Part shown: piece by piece, positions 1-8,187 of the stretch | How positions within the stretch are numbered: position 1 is the first letter of the stretch | Layout of the letters: each line of letters begins with the position of its first letter | DNA from: Palsa-883 sp963847615 | Lineage (GTDB): Bacteria > Pseudomonadota > Alphaproteobacteria > Acetobacterales > Acetobacteraceae | DNA length: 41,369 bases | Assembly (NCBI GenBank): GCA_963847615.1 | Contig: CAWKAN010000023.1 | Location: forward strand, 1-41,369 | Reading direction: 5' to 3' | Made by a program: the position numbers and the translations under genes | The notes under the pieces: model-generated | Databases searched by the model: none | What the model saw: only the letters and a program-made list of their open reading frames with translations | What the model was told of the DNA's origin: nothing

Positions 1-299
1 CCGCCCCGTGTTAAATCTTGCTTGCTTGCGGACGGCAGAGCGGGCGTCGCGCCGGTCCAGCGGCACTGCCGGATCAGCCCGCATTTGCGTTCATTTGCGG
101 CTCGATATCTTGCCTTCGACCAGAAGGCTGACGCCGGCACCGGCAAACGCCCCGTGGCGCATTGCTCGCGGGCGGGCGGGTGCCCCGGGCGCGCGGGTCC
201 GCAGTCCCCCGGCCCTTCGCCAGGGCAGGCTCCCGTCAGTTGACGGCGGGGCTGGTTTTGCCGCCGGAGCGGCAAAACGAAATTTTCGGCAACAACCCC

Positions 300-1275
300 A
301 TGCAACAGTCAGCCACACCAGAGCAGGCCACCGGGCCAGACCCGGTGGGGCGGCGACCCGGTGGTGGCGCCGTTACCGCGGAGCCGGTTTTGCCGCCGGA
401 GCCGCAAAACGAAAATCTCGGCCACGACCCCATGCAACAGTCAGCCGCACCAAAGCCTGCCACCGGGCCAGACCCGGCGGGGCGGCGACCCGGTTTTACC
501 GCCGGAGCGGCAAAACGAAATTTTCGGCCACGACTCCATGCAACAGTCAGCCACACCGGAGCCTGCCACCGGGCCAGACCCGGTGCGGTGGCGACCCGGT
601 TTTACCGCCGGAGCGGCAAAGCGAAATTTTCGGCCACGACCCCGGCCTTCGCCGGGGCAGGCTCCCATGCAACAGTCAGCCACACCGGAGCCTGCCACCG
701 GGCCAGACCCGGTGCGGCGGCGACCCGGTTTTACCGCCGGAGCGGCAAAGCGAAATTTTCGGCAACGACCCCGGCCTTCGCCGGGGCAGGCTCCCATGCA
801 ACAGTCAGCCACACCGGAGCCTGCCACCGGGCCAGACCCGGGGGGCGACGACCCGGCGGTGGGGCGGTGACCGCGGCGCCGTTTTGCCGCCGGGGCGACC
901 GAGTGAGAATTTTGGCAACAACCCCGGCCTTCGCCGGGGCAGGCGCCCATGCAACAGTCAGCCACACCAGAGCCTGCCACCGGGCCAGACCCGGTGCGGC
1001 GGCGACCCGGTGGTGGCGCGGTGACCGCGGCGTCGCTTTGCCGCCGGGGCGACCGAGTGAGAATTTTGGTAACAACCCCATGCAACAATCAGCCACACCA
1101 GAGCCTGCCACCGGGCCAGACCCGGGGGGCGACGACCCGGCGGTGGCGCTGTGACCGCGGCGCCGTTTTGCCGCCGGGGCGACCGAGTGAGAATTTTGGC
1201 AACAACCCCGGCCTTCGCCGGGGCAGGCTCCCATGCGAGGTCTGCCGCGCCAGAGCCTGCCACCGGGCCAGACCG
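300..1275. repeat. Tandem array of eight ~106-153 bp GC-rich repeat units
   Basis: Eight units, each opening with ATGCAACAGTCAGCC or a close variant, begin at about 300, 432, 538, 667, 796, 949, 1080 and 1233 (the last is diverged). Spacings are 132, 106, 129, 129, 153, 131 and 153. The 22-23 base differences correspond to an optional module, GGCCTTCGCCGGGGCAGG plus a few bases, present in some units only. Most units contain a perfect 7-bp stem, CACCGGG-CCAGA-CCCGGTG, followed by further CCGG-rich pairing segments. Several frames on both strands stay open through the array, but these are stop-poor artefacts of repeated GC-rich DNA: the translations have no recognisable domain. I read it as a non-coding, modular hairpin repeat cluster, analogous to REP/BIME arrays. 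It is not CRISPR, because there are no unique spacers. Confidence 0.85.
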
Positions 1276-1530
1276 GTGGGGCGGCGCGCCGGGCGGGATG
1301 GATCTTCTCGGCGTGCTCTGCGCGCTCTGCGGTGGATCTGGCTTGCGGTGCTGCAGAGGGTATCGGCATGCAGCGTGGCACGATCGTTCAACAGCGTGCC
1401 TGCGGGCGGCGACAGGGTGGTCGTCGTCGGCGTGGAAAGTCCGCGAAACGGGCGCAACTTGCCGCACGGTTGGGCTGTTCCGAGCAATCGGTGCCGCGGG
1501 GCGGTGGTTCGGTCGTGCTGACGCTTACCC

Positions 1531-1564
1531 CTCCCCCTACCCCCTCCCTCAAGGGGAGGGGGAG
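1531..1564. terminator. C/G-rich hairpin just downstream of the sensor kinase gene
   Basis: CTCCCCCT at 1531-1538 pairs with AGGGGGAG at 1557-1564, and CCCC at 1540-1543 pairs with GGGG at 1553-1556, leaving a short loop. It lies 23 bases past the stop of the minus-strand kinase gene, where a terminator would be expected. There is no T-run, so it may equally be an intergenic repeat. I see no gene between the array (ends about 1275) and 1586. Confidence 0.35.
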
Positions 1565-1586
1565 AGGCGGCACCCTGGCTCCGGAG

Positions 1587-2936
1587 TCACACCGGGAGCG
1601 TTACCGTGGCGCGCAGCCCGCCGGTGGGCCGGTTGGCCAGCGTCACATCCCCGCCATGGGCGCGGAGAACGTTGCGCGCGATCGGCAGCCCCAGCCCGAC
1701 GCCGCCGGTCTCGCGGTTGCGGCTTGGCTCGCCGCGATGGAACGGCTCGAACGCGCGGTCCAGCTCCTGCGGCGGGATGCCGGGGCCGTCATCCTCCACC
1801 TCGATCGTCAGCGTCCCATGGGGCGGTCCGTCGGCCGGCGGGGTCAGCCGCACCAGCGCGCCGCCGGCATAGTTCACCGCGTTGGCGACCAGGTTGGCCA
1901 GGGCCCGCTTCAGCGCCAGCGTCCGTGCCCGCACCGTCAGATGCGCCGGGCCGGCATAGCGCAGCTTGTCCGCCGCCTCGGGCCAGGCATCCGCGGCCTC
2001 GTCCAGGATGGTGCGCAGCAGCTCGGCCAGATCGAGCGCCGAGACCGGCTCGGTCGCCGTCGCGTCGCGTCCGAAGGCCAGCGTGGCGGCGACCATCGCC
2101 TCCAGCTCATCGAGGTCGAGCAGCATCTTCCGCCGCTGCTCGTCGTCCTCCATGAACTCGGCGCGCAGCTTGAGCCGGGTGATCGGCGTGCGCAGGTCGT
2201 GGCCGATCGCGGTCAGCAGTTCGGTGCGGTCGTGCACGAAGCGGCGGATGCGCGCCGCCATGGTGTTGAACGCGACGGCGGCGACGGCGACCTCGAGCGG
2301 CCCGTCCTCGGGCAGCGGCGGGGCGTTGACGTCGCGGCCCAGCGCCTCGGCGGCGCGGGCCAGGGTGCGCACCGGCGCGGTCAGGCGACGCACCGCCCAC
2401 AGCGTCAGCAGCGCGGCGGCCGCGGTCATCAGCAGGAAGGCGATCAGGAAGGTGGGCGAGTGCCAGGGGCGCGGCGGCTCCACCTTGAGCGTCAGGTTCA
2501 GCCAGCCGCCCTCCGGCAGGCGCAGGCTGACCAGCAGGCGATGCCAGAACGGGCTGCCGAGCATTTGGATGTCATGCGGACGCAGATGCCCCGGCATCGG
2601 CGCCAGGTTCATGTTCACCCGCAGCAGCCGCTGCTCCCCTGGCGGGGTCGGCGGCAGGTCGGAGATCGGTGGTTGATCGGACAGACCGATCGCCATCCCG
2701 GGCAGGCGGCGCATGTCGGCCAGCGTCGCGGCACGCTGGCCGGCGTTGACGTTCGCCACGTTGCGGTAGACGCTCATCACCCGCGCGGCGATCTCGCGCG
2801 CCTGCGCCAGGCGTTGCAGCTCCAGCCGGTCGAGCGCGTGGATGGTCAGGCCGGCGGCCTGCACGACGGCGAGGCCGAACAGCAGCACCACCGCGGTCCG
2901 CGCCGCCAGGCTGCGGGGCCAGAGGCGCAGCCTCAC
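1587..2936 (-). CDS. EnvZ-type sensor histidine kinase
   Basis: A 449-residue membrane histidine kinase that would phosphorylate the response regulator encoded just upstream. A first membrane segment lies at about residues 12-33, a periplasmic loop to about 160, a second membrane segment at about 162-182, then HAMP to about 236. The phospho-acceptor is His246 in the H-box GHDLRTP. ATP-binding boxes are the N-box around NLVANAVNYA (348-357), the G1 box DDGPGIP (382-388), the F box FEPFHRG (396-402) and the G2 box GGVGLGL (411-417). The start overlaps the regulator's stop by 4 bases (ATGA type), so the two are translationally coupled. All catalytic boxes are intact. The signal sensed cannot be told from the periplasmic loop. 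Confidence 0.93.
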   Translation of the reverse strand: MRLRLWPRSLAARTAVVLLFGLAVVQAAGLTIHALDRLELQRLAQAREIAARVMSVYRNVANVNAGQRAATLADMRRLPGMAIGLSDQPPISDLPPTPPGEQRLLRVNMNLAPMPGHLRPHDIQMLGSPFWHRLLVSLRLPEGGWLNLTLKVEPPRPWHSPTFLIAFLLMTAAAALLTLWAVRRLTAPVRTLARAAEALGRDVNAPPLPEDGPLEVAVAAVAFNTMAARIRRFVHDRTELLTAIGHDLRTPITRLKLRAEFMEDDEQRRKMLLDLDELEAMVAATLAFGRDATATEPVSALDLAELLRTILDEAADAWPEAADKLRYAGPAHLTVRARTLALKRALANLVANAVNYAGGALVRLTPPADGPPHGTLTIEVEDDGPGIPPQELDRAFEPFHRGEPSRNRETGGVGLGLPIARNVLRAHGGDVTLANRPTGGLRATVTLPV

Positions 2937-3652
2937 CGCCGTTCGACCGTCGCGGCCAGCACGTATCCGCCGCTGCGGACGGTCTTGATCAGCTGGGCGC
3001 GGCGCCCGTCATCCTCCAGCTTGCGGCGCAGCCGGCTGACGGCGACGTCGATCGCGCGGTCGAACGGGCCCGCCTGGCGGCCGCGCAGCAGGTCGAGCAG
3101 CATGTCGCGCGTCAGCACGCGGTTGGCGCGCTCCACCAGGGCCAGCAGCAGGTCGTATTCGCCGCCGGTCAGCGTCACCTCGGCGCCGTCGGGATTGAGC
3201 AGCCGCCGGCGGCCCGGGTCCAGCGTCCAGCCGTTGAACAACAGCGTGCGCGCGGCGGGGTCGGCGCGGGGCTCGGCGGCGTCGCCGGCGCGGCGCAGCA
3301 CGGCGCGGATGCGCGCCAGCAGCTCGCGCGGGTTGAACGGCTTGGGGACGTAGTCATCGGCGCCGAGCTCCAGTCCGATGATGCGATCGGTCTCCTCGCC
3401 CATGGCGGTCAGCATGACGATCGGCACGTTGGCCTGGCTGCGCAGCCAGCGCGCCAGGTCGAGCCCGGTCTCGCCCGGCAGCATCAGGTCGAGCACCACG
3501 AGGTGGTAGTGCCCGCCGGCCCAGGCGCGGCGTGCTTCGCGGCCGTCGCGCACCGCGGTGACGCGCAGCCGATTGCGCTCCAGGAAGCGCGCGAGCAGCT
3601 CGCGGATCTCCCGGTCGTCGTCGACCACCAGGATGTGCGGGACGGTTTCCAT
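2933..3652 (-). CDS. OmpR-family response regulator
   Basis: A 239-residue DNA-binding response regulator. The receiver domain (residues 1-120) has the acidic pair Asp11/Asp12, phospho-acceptor Asp55 in LVVLDLMLPG, Thr82 and Lys104 in KPFNP. The C-terminal half is a winged-helix OmpR/PhoB effector ending in the typical RSGGYVLAA. I chose the ATG at 3652 because the product then begins METVPHILVVDDD, as is standard for receivers; the 68 residues encoded further upstream in the same frame have no homology-like character. First gene of a two-gene operon with the kinase, divergent from the small exported protein at 3786. Confidence 0.93.
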   Translation of the reverse strand: METVPHILVVDDDREIRELLARFLERNRLRVTAVRDGREARRAWAGGHYHLVVLDLMLPGETGLDLARWLRSQANVPIVMLTAMGEETDRIIGLELGADDYVPKPFNPRELLARIRAVLRRAGDAAEPRADPAARTLLFNGWTLDPGRRRLLNPDGAEVTLTGGEYDLLLALVERANRVLTRDMLLDLLRGRQAGPFDRAIDVAVSRLRRKLEDDGRRAQLIKTVRSGGYVLAATVERR

Positions 3653-3693
3653 GCGCCCAACATAAGTGGGAATCCGGGTGAGCGGCAGAGCGT

Positions 3694-3713
3694 GTTGCAT
3701 TCCGTTGCACTTC
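3694..3713. promoter_or_regulatory. Candidate operator: two tandem 10-bp direct repeats
   Basis: GTTGCATTCC (3694-3703) is followed immediately by GTTGCACTTC (3704-3713), with 8 of 10 bases the same. OmpR/PhoB-family regulators bind tandem direct repeats spaced about one helical turn. This pair lies in the 133-bp divergent region between the regulator gene and the small exported-protein gene, so it could serve autoregulation and target control. Assignment is by position and shape only. Confidence 0.4.
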
Positions 3714-3785
3714 GTCGCCTCGCTGCCGTATTCGCGCAACCTGGGTGACGCATGGTGGGGTGGTCTAAGGACAGGAGACCTCATC

Positions 3786-4208
3786 ATGCGCAAACTGTTG
3801 TTGGCCGCGACCGCGGTCGTCTCGCTCGGCGGCCTCGCTGCGGCCGGGCTGCTCACGCAAGCCGGGGCGCAGCCGGGGCCGCCGCCGATGGCGGGGCACC
3901 CGCCGCAGGGCGGCGGCTGGCGGATGGGACTGCAGGCCGGCGGGTGGGGTTGGCAGCGGCACGCCGGGGAGCGGATGCGGACCTTCGCGCTGCTGTATCA
4001 CCCGGACGATCGGCACCTGACCGCGCCCGACGTGCAGAAGATCGCCGAGGCGTTCCTGCTGTGGAACGGCAACCACACGTGGAAAGTGGTCGACGTGGCG
4101 GCGGGCGCCGACAACCAGATCGGCTTCGCCGTGGCCACGCCGGACGGGTCGGTGATCGCCCGCTTCACCATGGATGCCAAGACCGGGCGGGTGACCCGGG
4201 CCGGCTGA
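3786..4208 (+). CDS. Small exported PepSY-like protein, probable target of the adjacent two-component system
   Basis: A 140-residue protein starting with a Sec signal peptide (KLLLAATAVVSLGGLAAAG, probable cleavage after AGA near residue 29). A Gly/Pro/Trp-rich linker follows, then a C-terminal domain whose ending (DAKTGRVTRAG, preceded by DGSVIARFTM) looks like PepSY-type extracytoplasmic domains. It would act in the periplasm. The ATG at 3786 follows an AGGAGA-type ribosome site at about 3774; earlier in-frame starts lack one. It is divergent from the regulator/kinase operon, an arrangement common for two-component systems and the periplasmic protein they control. The function and PepSY assignment are inferred from pattern only. 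Confidence 0.75.
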   Translation: MRKLLLAATAVVSLGGLAAAGLLTQAGAQPGPPPMAGHPPQGGGWRMGLQAGGWGWQRHAGERMRTFALLYHPDDRHLTAPDVQKIAEAFLLWNGNHTWKVVDVAAGADNQIGFAVATPDGSVIARFTMDAKTGRVTRAG

Positions 4209-4217
4209 ACCGGTAGA

Positions 4218-4880
4218 ATGGCGGATGTGAGCTTCCCGCATCCGCCGCCTGCCGCCCGCGCCGCGCTCGATCGTCTGATCGCCCGGGACCCCGACCTGGC
4301 GACGATCGAGCCGCGTGCCGGGGCGCTGCCATGGCGGGTCCGGCCGGCCGGGTTTCCCGGCCTGCTGCAGGCGATCGTCGGCCAGCAGATCTCGAACCAG
4401 GCGGCCGCCGCGATCTGGGGCCGGGTGCGCGCGCTGCCCGGCGCGCTGGCGCCGGGGGGGCTCGCCGCGCTGTCGGACGAGGCGTTGCGCGGCGCCGGGC
4501 TGTCGCGCCCGAAGCTGGCGCATGCCCGCTCGCTGGCCGCGGCGTTCCTGGACGGCACGCTGGAGCAAGCGCGGCTTGACCGGCTGGACGACGAGGCGGC
4601 GATTGCGGCGATCGCCGCGGTGCGCGGCATGGGACCGTGGACCGCCGAGGTCTATCTGCTGTTTGCCCTCGGCCGCCACGACGTGTTCCCGGCGGCCGAC
4701 CTGGCGCTGGCCGCCGCGGCCGCCGACCTGAAGCGGCTGGCCGCACGGCCGACCTCGGCCGAGTTGCGCGCCCTGGCCGAGCCTTGGCGGCCCGCGCGCG
4801 CCCTGGCGGCGCGGCTGCTCTGGCACCACTGGCGCCACGTGACCGGCCGGCCGGCGATGGATGACATCGCGCCAGCCTGA
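4218..4880 (+). CDS. DNA-3-methyladenine glycosylase, AlkA/HhH-GPD family
   Basis: A 220-residue base-excision-repair glycosylase that removes alkylated purines. The helix-hairpin-helix is VRGMGPWTAE (residues 135-144), with Trp141 in the position typical of AlkA. The catalytic aspartate is Asp161 in VFPAADLAL, matching the HhH-GPD signature. QAIVGQQIS (51-59) is the conserved helix preceding the hairpin. It is the short form without the N-terminal domain of E. coli AlkA. It starts 9 bases after the upstream stop, so it may be cotranscribed with the exported-protein gene; no functional link is evident. Confidence 0.9.
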   Translation: MADVSFPHPPPAARAALDRLIARDPDLATIEPRAGALPWRVRPAGFPGLLQAIVGQQISNQAAAAIWGRVRALPGALAPGGLAALSDEALRGAGLSRPKLAHARSLAAAFLDGTLEQARLDRLDDEAAIAAIAAVRGMGPWTAEVYLLFALGRHDVFPAADLALAAAAADLKRLAARPTSAELRALAEPWRPARALAARLLWHHWRHVTGRPAMDDIAPA

Positions 4881-4951
4881 GCCCGGGACCATCGCAACGC
4901 TTCCTTCACCAGTGCGGCCTAGGCTTGCGGGGAACCGAGACCGCAGCCTCC

Positions 4952-5290
4952 ATGTCGTCGCTCCGCCTGCCCCTGGCCAAGCCACATAACCCCGCGACCT
5001 TCGCCGAACCTGGCGTGGCCGCGCCGTTCACGCTGCGCGTGTGGCTCGATGCGCGCATTCGCTCGACCGATCGAACTGGCCCCGAGGCGGCGACGCTGCC
5101 GGAAATCGCCGTGCTGGCGCCGATCCTGTCCAGCGCAGCCACCGGGTGGCCGGGGGTCGCCGGCGACGGCCGACACGGCGCAGCAAATGTGCCGACGGCC
5201 GTGCGCAACCGCGGTGTCGCGCACCAACGCCGACCGCGCATAGGCAGCGCGCGATGCGCGGTTGCGCGTTCTCAGTGCGCAAGGAGTTGA
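4952..5290 (+). CDS. Possible small or degraded reading frame upstream of the 416-aa protein
   Basis: A 112-codon frame beginning MSSLRLPLAKPHNPATF and ending just 2 bases before the next gene's start. The first 40 residues have a plausible protein-like composition (AEPGVAAPFT). The rest is Arg/Ala/Gly-rich and looks like out-of-frame translation, so this may be the frameshifted remnant of a longer gene. No family recognised. The close spacing to the next gene is the main argument that it was once coding. Confidence 0.3.
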   Translation: MSSLRLPLAKPHNPATFAEPGVAAPFTLRVWLDARIRSTDRTGPEAATLPEIAVLAPILSSAATGWPGVAGDGRHGAANVPTAVRNRGVAHQRRPRIGSARCAVARSQCARS

Positions 5291-5292
5291 CG

Positions 5293-6543
5293 ATGAAAGA
5301 TGACGACAAAACGCGAGCACCGGCCTTGCCGATGCGCCAGGAATTCCGGGCCTTGCGGCGCGACATAGCGGCGGCCGGCGATGCCCAGGCGGCACGGATC
5401 GTCGCGCTGATCAATTCCCTGGCCGACCGGACCGGGGTGGACGCGCTGTTGGATCCATTGCGGCCGCGCCTGCCACGGCTTCACCCGACGCGGCCGCTGC
5501 GCTTTACCCGCCTGCTGTTCATGCCGCTCGACCCGGTGATCGTCGCCGCCAAGGATTGGCGCGCCGGCATGCTGGCCGTGCCGCGCAACGCGCTCGGCCC
5601 GCTCGCCGCCGCGGTGCACCAAGAACTCGGCGATACGGCGGCCGAGATCGAGGCGATGATCGACGGCCGAACCGTCGCCGACGCCGAGGTCGTGGCGCGC
5701 GCCGGCGCGGCGTTGTGGCCGGCGGCCGCGCACGCGTTGTCGCAGGCGCCGATGCCGCCGGATTGGGGCAAGGCCGGCTTGCCGCGCGCGTTGCATGCCC
5801 CGCTGGCGCACGACGTTGCCGCGGTGCTGGATCAGGCGGTCGCAATCCACGCCGTAACGGCGGAGGCGGCGGCCGGGTTGCCGCAGGACGAGGCGGCGAT
5901 CCAGGCCGTGTTGGCCGCCATGGCGCCCAGTGGACCGGAGCCTTGGGGCCTGGCACTTGCGGTGATGCTGGAGAAACTGCCCGAACCGGACGCGGTGCTG
6001 CGACAGACCATCGGCTGGACCACCCGACACAACGCGCCGCAGCTGCGCACCACCGTCGATCGCGTGGTGGGGACGCTGCTGGATCGGCTGGAGCTCGGCG
6101 CCGATGAGGACCTGGTCGGCGAGCTTGCCGACGCCGGACCGCGGGTCAAGCACCTGACAAAGCTGATCGAGAGCCTGACCACGGATGCCACGCCACAGGT
6201 CCTGCGGCAGCGCCTGGAGGCGGTGCGTCGGCGGTTGGACGGACATTGCCGGGCACGGTTCGCCGACAGCCTGAGCAACGCGTTCCTGTTGCCGCTGCGG
6301 TCATTGCTGCAGGCGGTCGATCCGGATGTGGTGGCGCGGCTCGAGGATACGGCACGCAATCTCCGGTCGCTGGAAACCGCGGCACGCAGGGTGAATGGCG
6401 CCGCGGTTTATGACGACCTGCTGCGCCAGACCGCGACGCTGGTGCGAAATATGGCGCCGGGTGCGGGACTGGCGCCGGCCGAGAAACTGCGCCTGGTCGA
6501 GATTCTGGCGGGGCCGAATGAGGCACTCGCGCCGCTGGCCTGA
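5293..6543 (+). CDS. Hypothetical protein, alpha-helical, 416 residues
   Basis: I do not recognise a family. The ATG at 5293 has a clear AAGGAG site at 5281-5286; a longer frame extends upstream to 5041 but lacks such a site. The product is Ala/Leu-rich with long amphipathic helices and few aromatic residues. It has no signal peptide, no membrane segment and no visible catalytic motif, suggesting a cytoplasmic helical (possibly repeat or scaffold) protein. Base composition and codon use match the neighbours, so it belongs to the core chromosome. Coding confidence is high, function unknown. Confidence 0.75.
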   Translation: MKDDDKTRAPALPMRQEFRALRRDIAAAGDAQAARIVALINSLADRTGVDALLDPLRPRLPRLHPTRPLRFTRLLFMPLDPVIVAAKDWRAGMLAVPRNALGPLAAAVHQELGDTAAEIEAMIDGRTVADAEVVARAGAALWPAAAHALSQAPMPPDWGKAGLPRALHAPLAHDVAAVLDQAVAIHAVTAEAAAGLPQDEAAIQAVLAAMAPSGPEPWGLALAVMLEKLPEPDAVLRQTIGWTTRHNAPQLRTTVDRVVGTLLDRLELGADEDLVGELADAGPRVKHLTKLIESLTTDATPQVLRQRLEAVRRRLDGHCRARFADSLSNAFLLPLRSLLQAVDPDVVARLEDTARNLRSLETAARRVNGAAVYDDLLRQTATLVRNMAPGAGLAPAEKLRLVEILAGPNEALAPLA

Positions 6544-6713
6544 GGGCCGCGTCGATTTGACGGATATTGACGCGGTACTCGCGAACCCTGACGCGACATT
6601 AACGGCCCGTAACCTTCACGCATTCGCGACCCGCAGGTACAATTGACCTCGCCGCCACCTCACGAACCCACCGTCGTACCGGTGGTTGGCAGGCCAGCGC
6701 AGCGAGCGAGGAC

Positions 6714-7262
6714 ATGATGACATACCAGGACAACATGATCACTGCCGAGACCGCCCTTTTCGGCGATCGGTTGCTCGCCGATCGGGACCCGCGCGTGGCG
6801 GAGCCGGTGAACCCGGCGGGCGAAGACCGCGAAGCGCTGCGCACCGAGGAACGCCGCCGCGTGCCGCTGGTGCTGGTGCTGGAGGATGGCCAATCGCTGT
6901 CCGACGGCCTGCGAGAACTGTGCAACTTCCTCGAGGTCTCCGTCGAACGGATCGATTCCACCGAGGATCTGCTGCCCTTCCTGCAGCGCTGCCAGCCGAT
7001 GGCGGTGGTGGCGACCATGGATGCCGCGGGCCAGGATGGCGCCAACGTGCTGATGACCGTGGCGCGCCACGACCCCACTCTGCCGGTCTTGCTGATGACG
7101 GATGGGGATCCCGCGCTGGTGGGGGCGGTGGACGCGGTGACCGAGCTGTGGGGCCTCACGGAGGTGGTGCAGACCGCCGAGTGGCCCGCGCCGGGGGCGA
7201 TCGTCGAGTTCCTGTGCCGTGCCGGCCTGCAAGGCACGTGCCTCGCGCTGCTGCCGATCTGA
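6714..7262 (+). CDS. Stand-alone degenerate receiver (CheY-like) protein
   Basis: A 182-residue protein with a ~50-residue charged N-terminal tail followed by a receiver-like alternating beta/alpha fold. VPLVLVLEDGQSLSDGLREL carries the first strand and acidic pair (Glu57, Asp58). QPMAVVATMDAAGQDG is the third strand region. TLPVLLMTDGD is the fourth strand with its Thr129. The phospho-acceptor position is not convincing: aligning on the terminal Asp-Gly puts a Thr where the Asp should be, with Asp103 two residues away. The conserved Lys of strand 5 is also not visible. It is probably a pseudo-receiver acting by protein-protein interaction. No output domain. ATG at 6714 or 6717. Confidence 0.7.
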   Translation: MMTYQDNMITAETALFGDRLLADRDPRVAEPVNPAGEDREALRTEERRRVPLVLVLEDGQSLSDGLRELCNFLEVSVERIDSTEDLLPFLQRCQPMAVVATMDAAGQDGANVLMTVARHDPTLPVLLMTDGDPALVGAVDAVTELWGLTEVVQTAEWPAPGAIVEFLCRAGLQGTCLALLPI

Positions 7263-7701
7263 ACGCAAGCGCCTGAAAGCAGCCGCCTCGGCGCCGTGCT
7301 CGGTACGGCGCCACGCGCCAGTGGCTTGGTTTGTCCCCACCGGCACAGTCCGCTTGATCCCCGTGAAGCGGGTCGAGTGACAGCGATCATGTGCTCACTT
7401 CTGCAACAAGCACAATTGCGATAAACAGAATGCCCTTGGATGAACTGCCGGATTTTGGACCAAGAATCTCCACCCCAGGGACAGCCCACAACCCCAAGGA
7501 TAGCCCGCACCACCACATGCTCCTCGGCAAGGACCGGCTGCGGGGGACAAAGTGGGACGGCTCGGACGATCGTGCTATCGATCGCCGGCCATCGGCCGGC
7601 TGCGAGCCCGTCTGTTGAGCAGTCTCGGGGACTGCCAAGAAAACCCTGGCACGGTGAAACCTTGAGGCGTGCCGCTGGAGGCGGCCCAGGTTCGCGGTTG
7701 A
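7263..7701. other. Gene-free stretch of about 440 bases
   Basis: Short open frames on both strands (for example 7391-7618) show no domain and no good ribosome site. A small inverted segment, GCCGGCCATCGGCCGGC, lies near 7585. I see no tRNA or repeat shared with other parts of the window. Confidence 0.5.
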
Positions 7702-8187
7702 TCAGCCCAACGGCATGCGGCGGCGCAACAGGTAGCGTTGGCGGCCGTCAAGGACGATTTCGCCGTGTTGGTTATGGACGCTGCTGGCCAGGCCGACGAC
7801 GCCGGTGGATCGGTTCGGGGTCAGTTCATCGACGCGTAGCGCCGGATAGAGCGTGTCGCCAACGAACACCGGTTTGCGGAAACGGCTGGATTGATCGAGG
7901 AACCCGATCAGCGAGTCCTCGGTGAGGTAGGGGAACAGGCCGGCGCCGGCGGCGGTCTGGATCAGCGTCTGCAACCCGTGGGCGAGCATCCCGGGCATGC
8001 CGCGCGCGCGGCAGAATTCGGCGTCGTAGTGGATCGGGTGGTTGTCGCCGCTGGCCGCCTGGAAGGCGAGGAAGATGGCCTCGGTCATGGTCCGGCTGGG
8101 CAGCACGAAGCGCTCGCCGAGCCGGAAATCCTCGAACCAGCGCTGGTCGGGCACCATCCGGTGCTGGGCGGGGTCGAAGCTGGTCAT
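7702..8187 (-). CDS. MaoC-type hot-dog enoyl-CoA hydratase/dehydratase
   Basis: A 161-residue single hot-dog-domain hydratase acting on an acyl-CoA double bond in the cytoplasm. The hydratase motif is ASGDNHPIHYDAEF (residues 45-58), with Asp48 and His53 as the expected catalytic pair; LAHGLQTL (68-75) follows as in MaoC proteins. Its ATG overlaps the stop of the CoA-transferase gene (ATGA, 8184-8187), so the two are translationally coupled. Together they suggest activation of a carboxylic acid to its CoA thioester followed by hydration or dehydration, as with C4/C5 dicarboxylic acids such as mesaconate or citramalate. The substrate is inference only. Confidence 0.9.
   Translation of the reverse strand: MTSFDPAQHRMVPDQRWFEDFRLGERFVLPSRTMTEAIFLAFQAASGDNHPIHYDAEFCRARGMPGMLAHGLQTLIQTAAGAGLFPYLTEDSLIGFLDQSSRFRKPVFVGDTLYPALRVDELTPNRSTGVVGLASSVHNQHGEIVLDGRQRYLLRRRMPLG

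Noticed and set aside
8..1154. Long open frames of 200-340 codons on both strands through the left-end repeats
   Set aside because: Several frames are open at once, all are compositionally biased repeats of the DNA unit, and none has a domain or a convincing ribosome site.
300..1275. CRISPR array
   Set aside because: Units of 106-153 bp repeat almost throughout; there are no short conserved repeats with unique spacers and no cas gene in the window.
1233..3353. 706-codon plus-strand frame
   Set aside because: Antisense to the kinase/regulator operon, whose catalytic motifs are unambiguous.
7391..7618. 75-codon plus-strand frame as a small gene
   Set aside because: No ribosome site, no recognisable sequence, and an equally long frame on the other strand.
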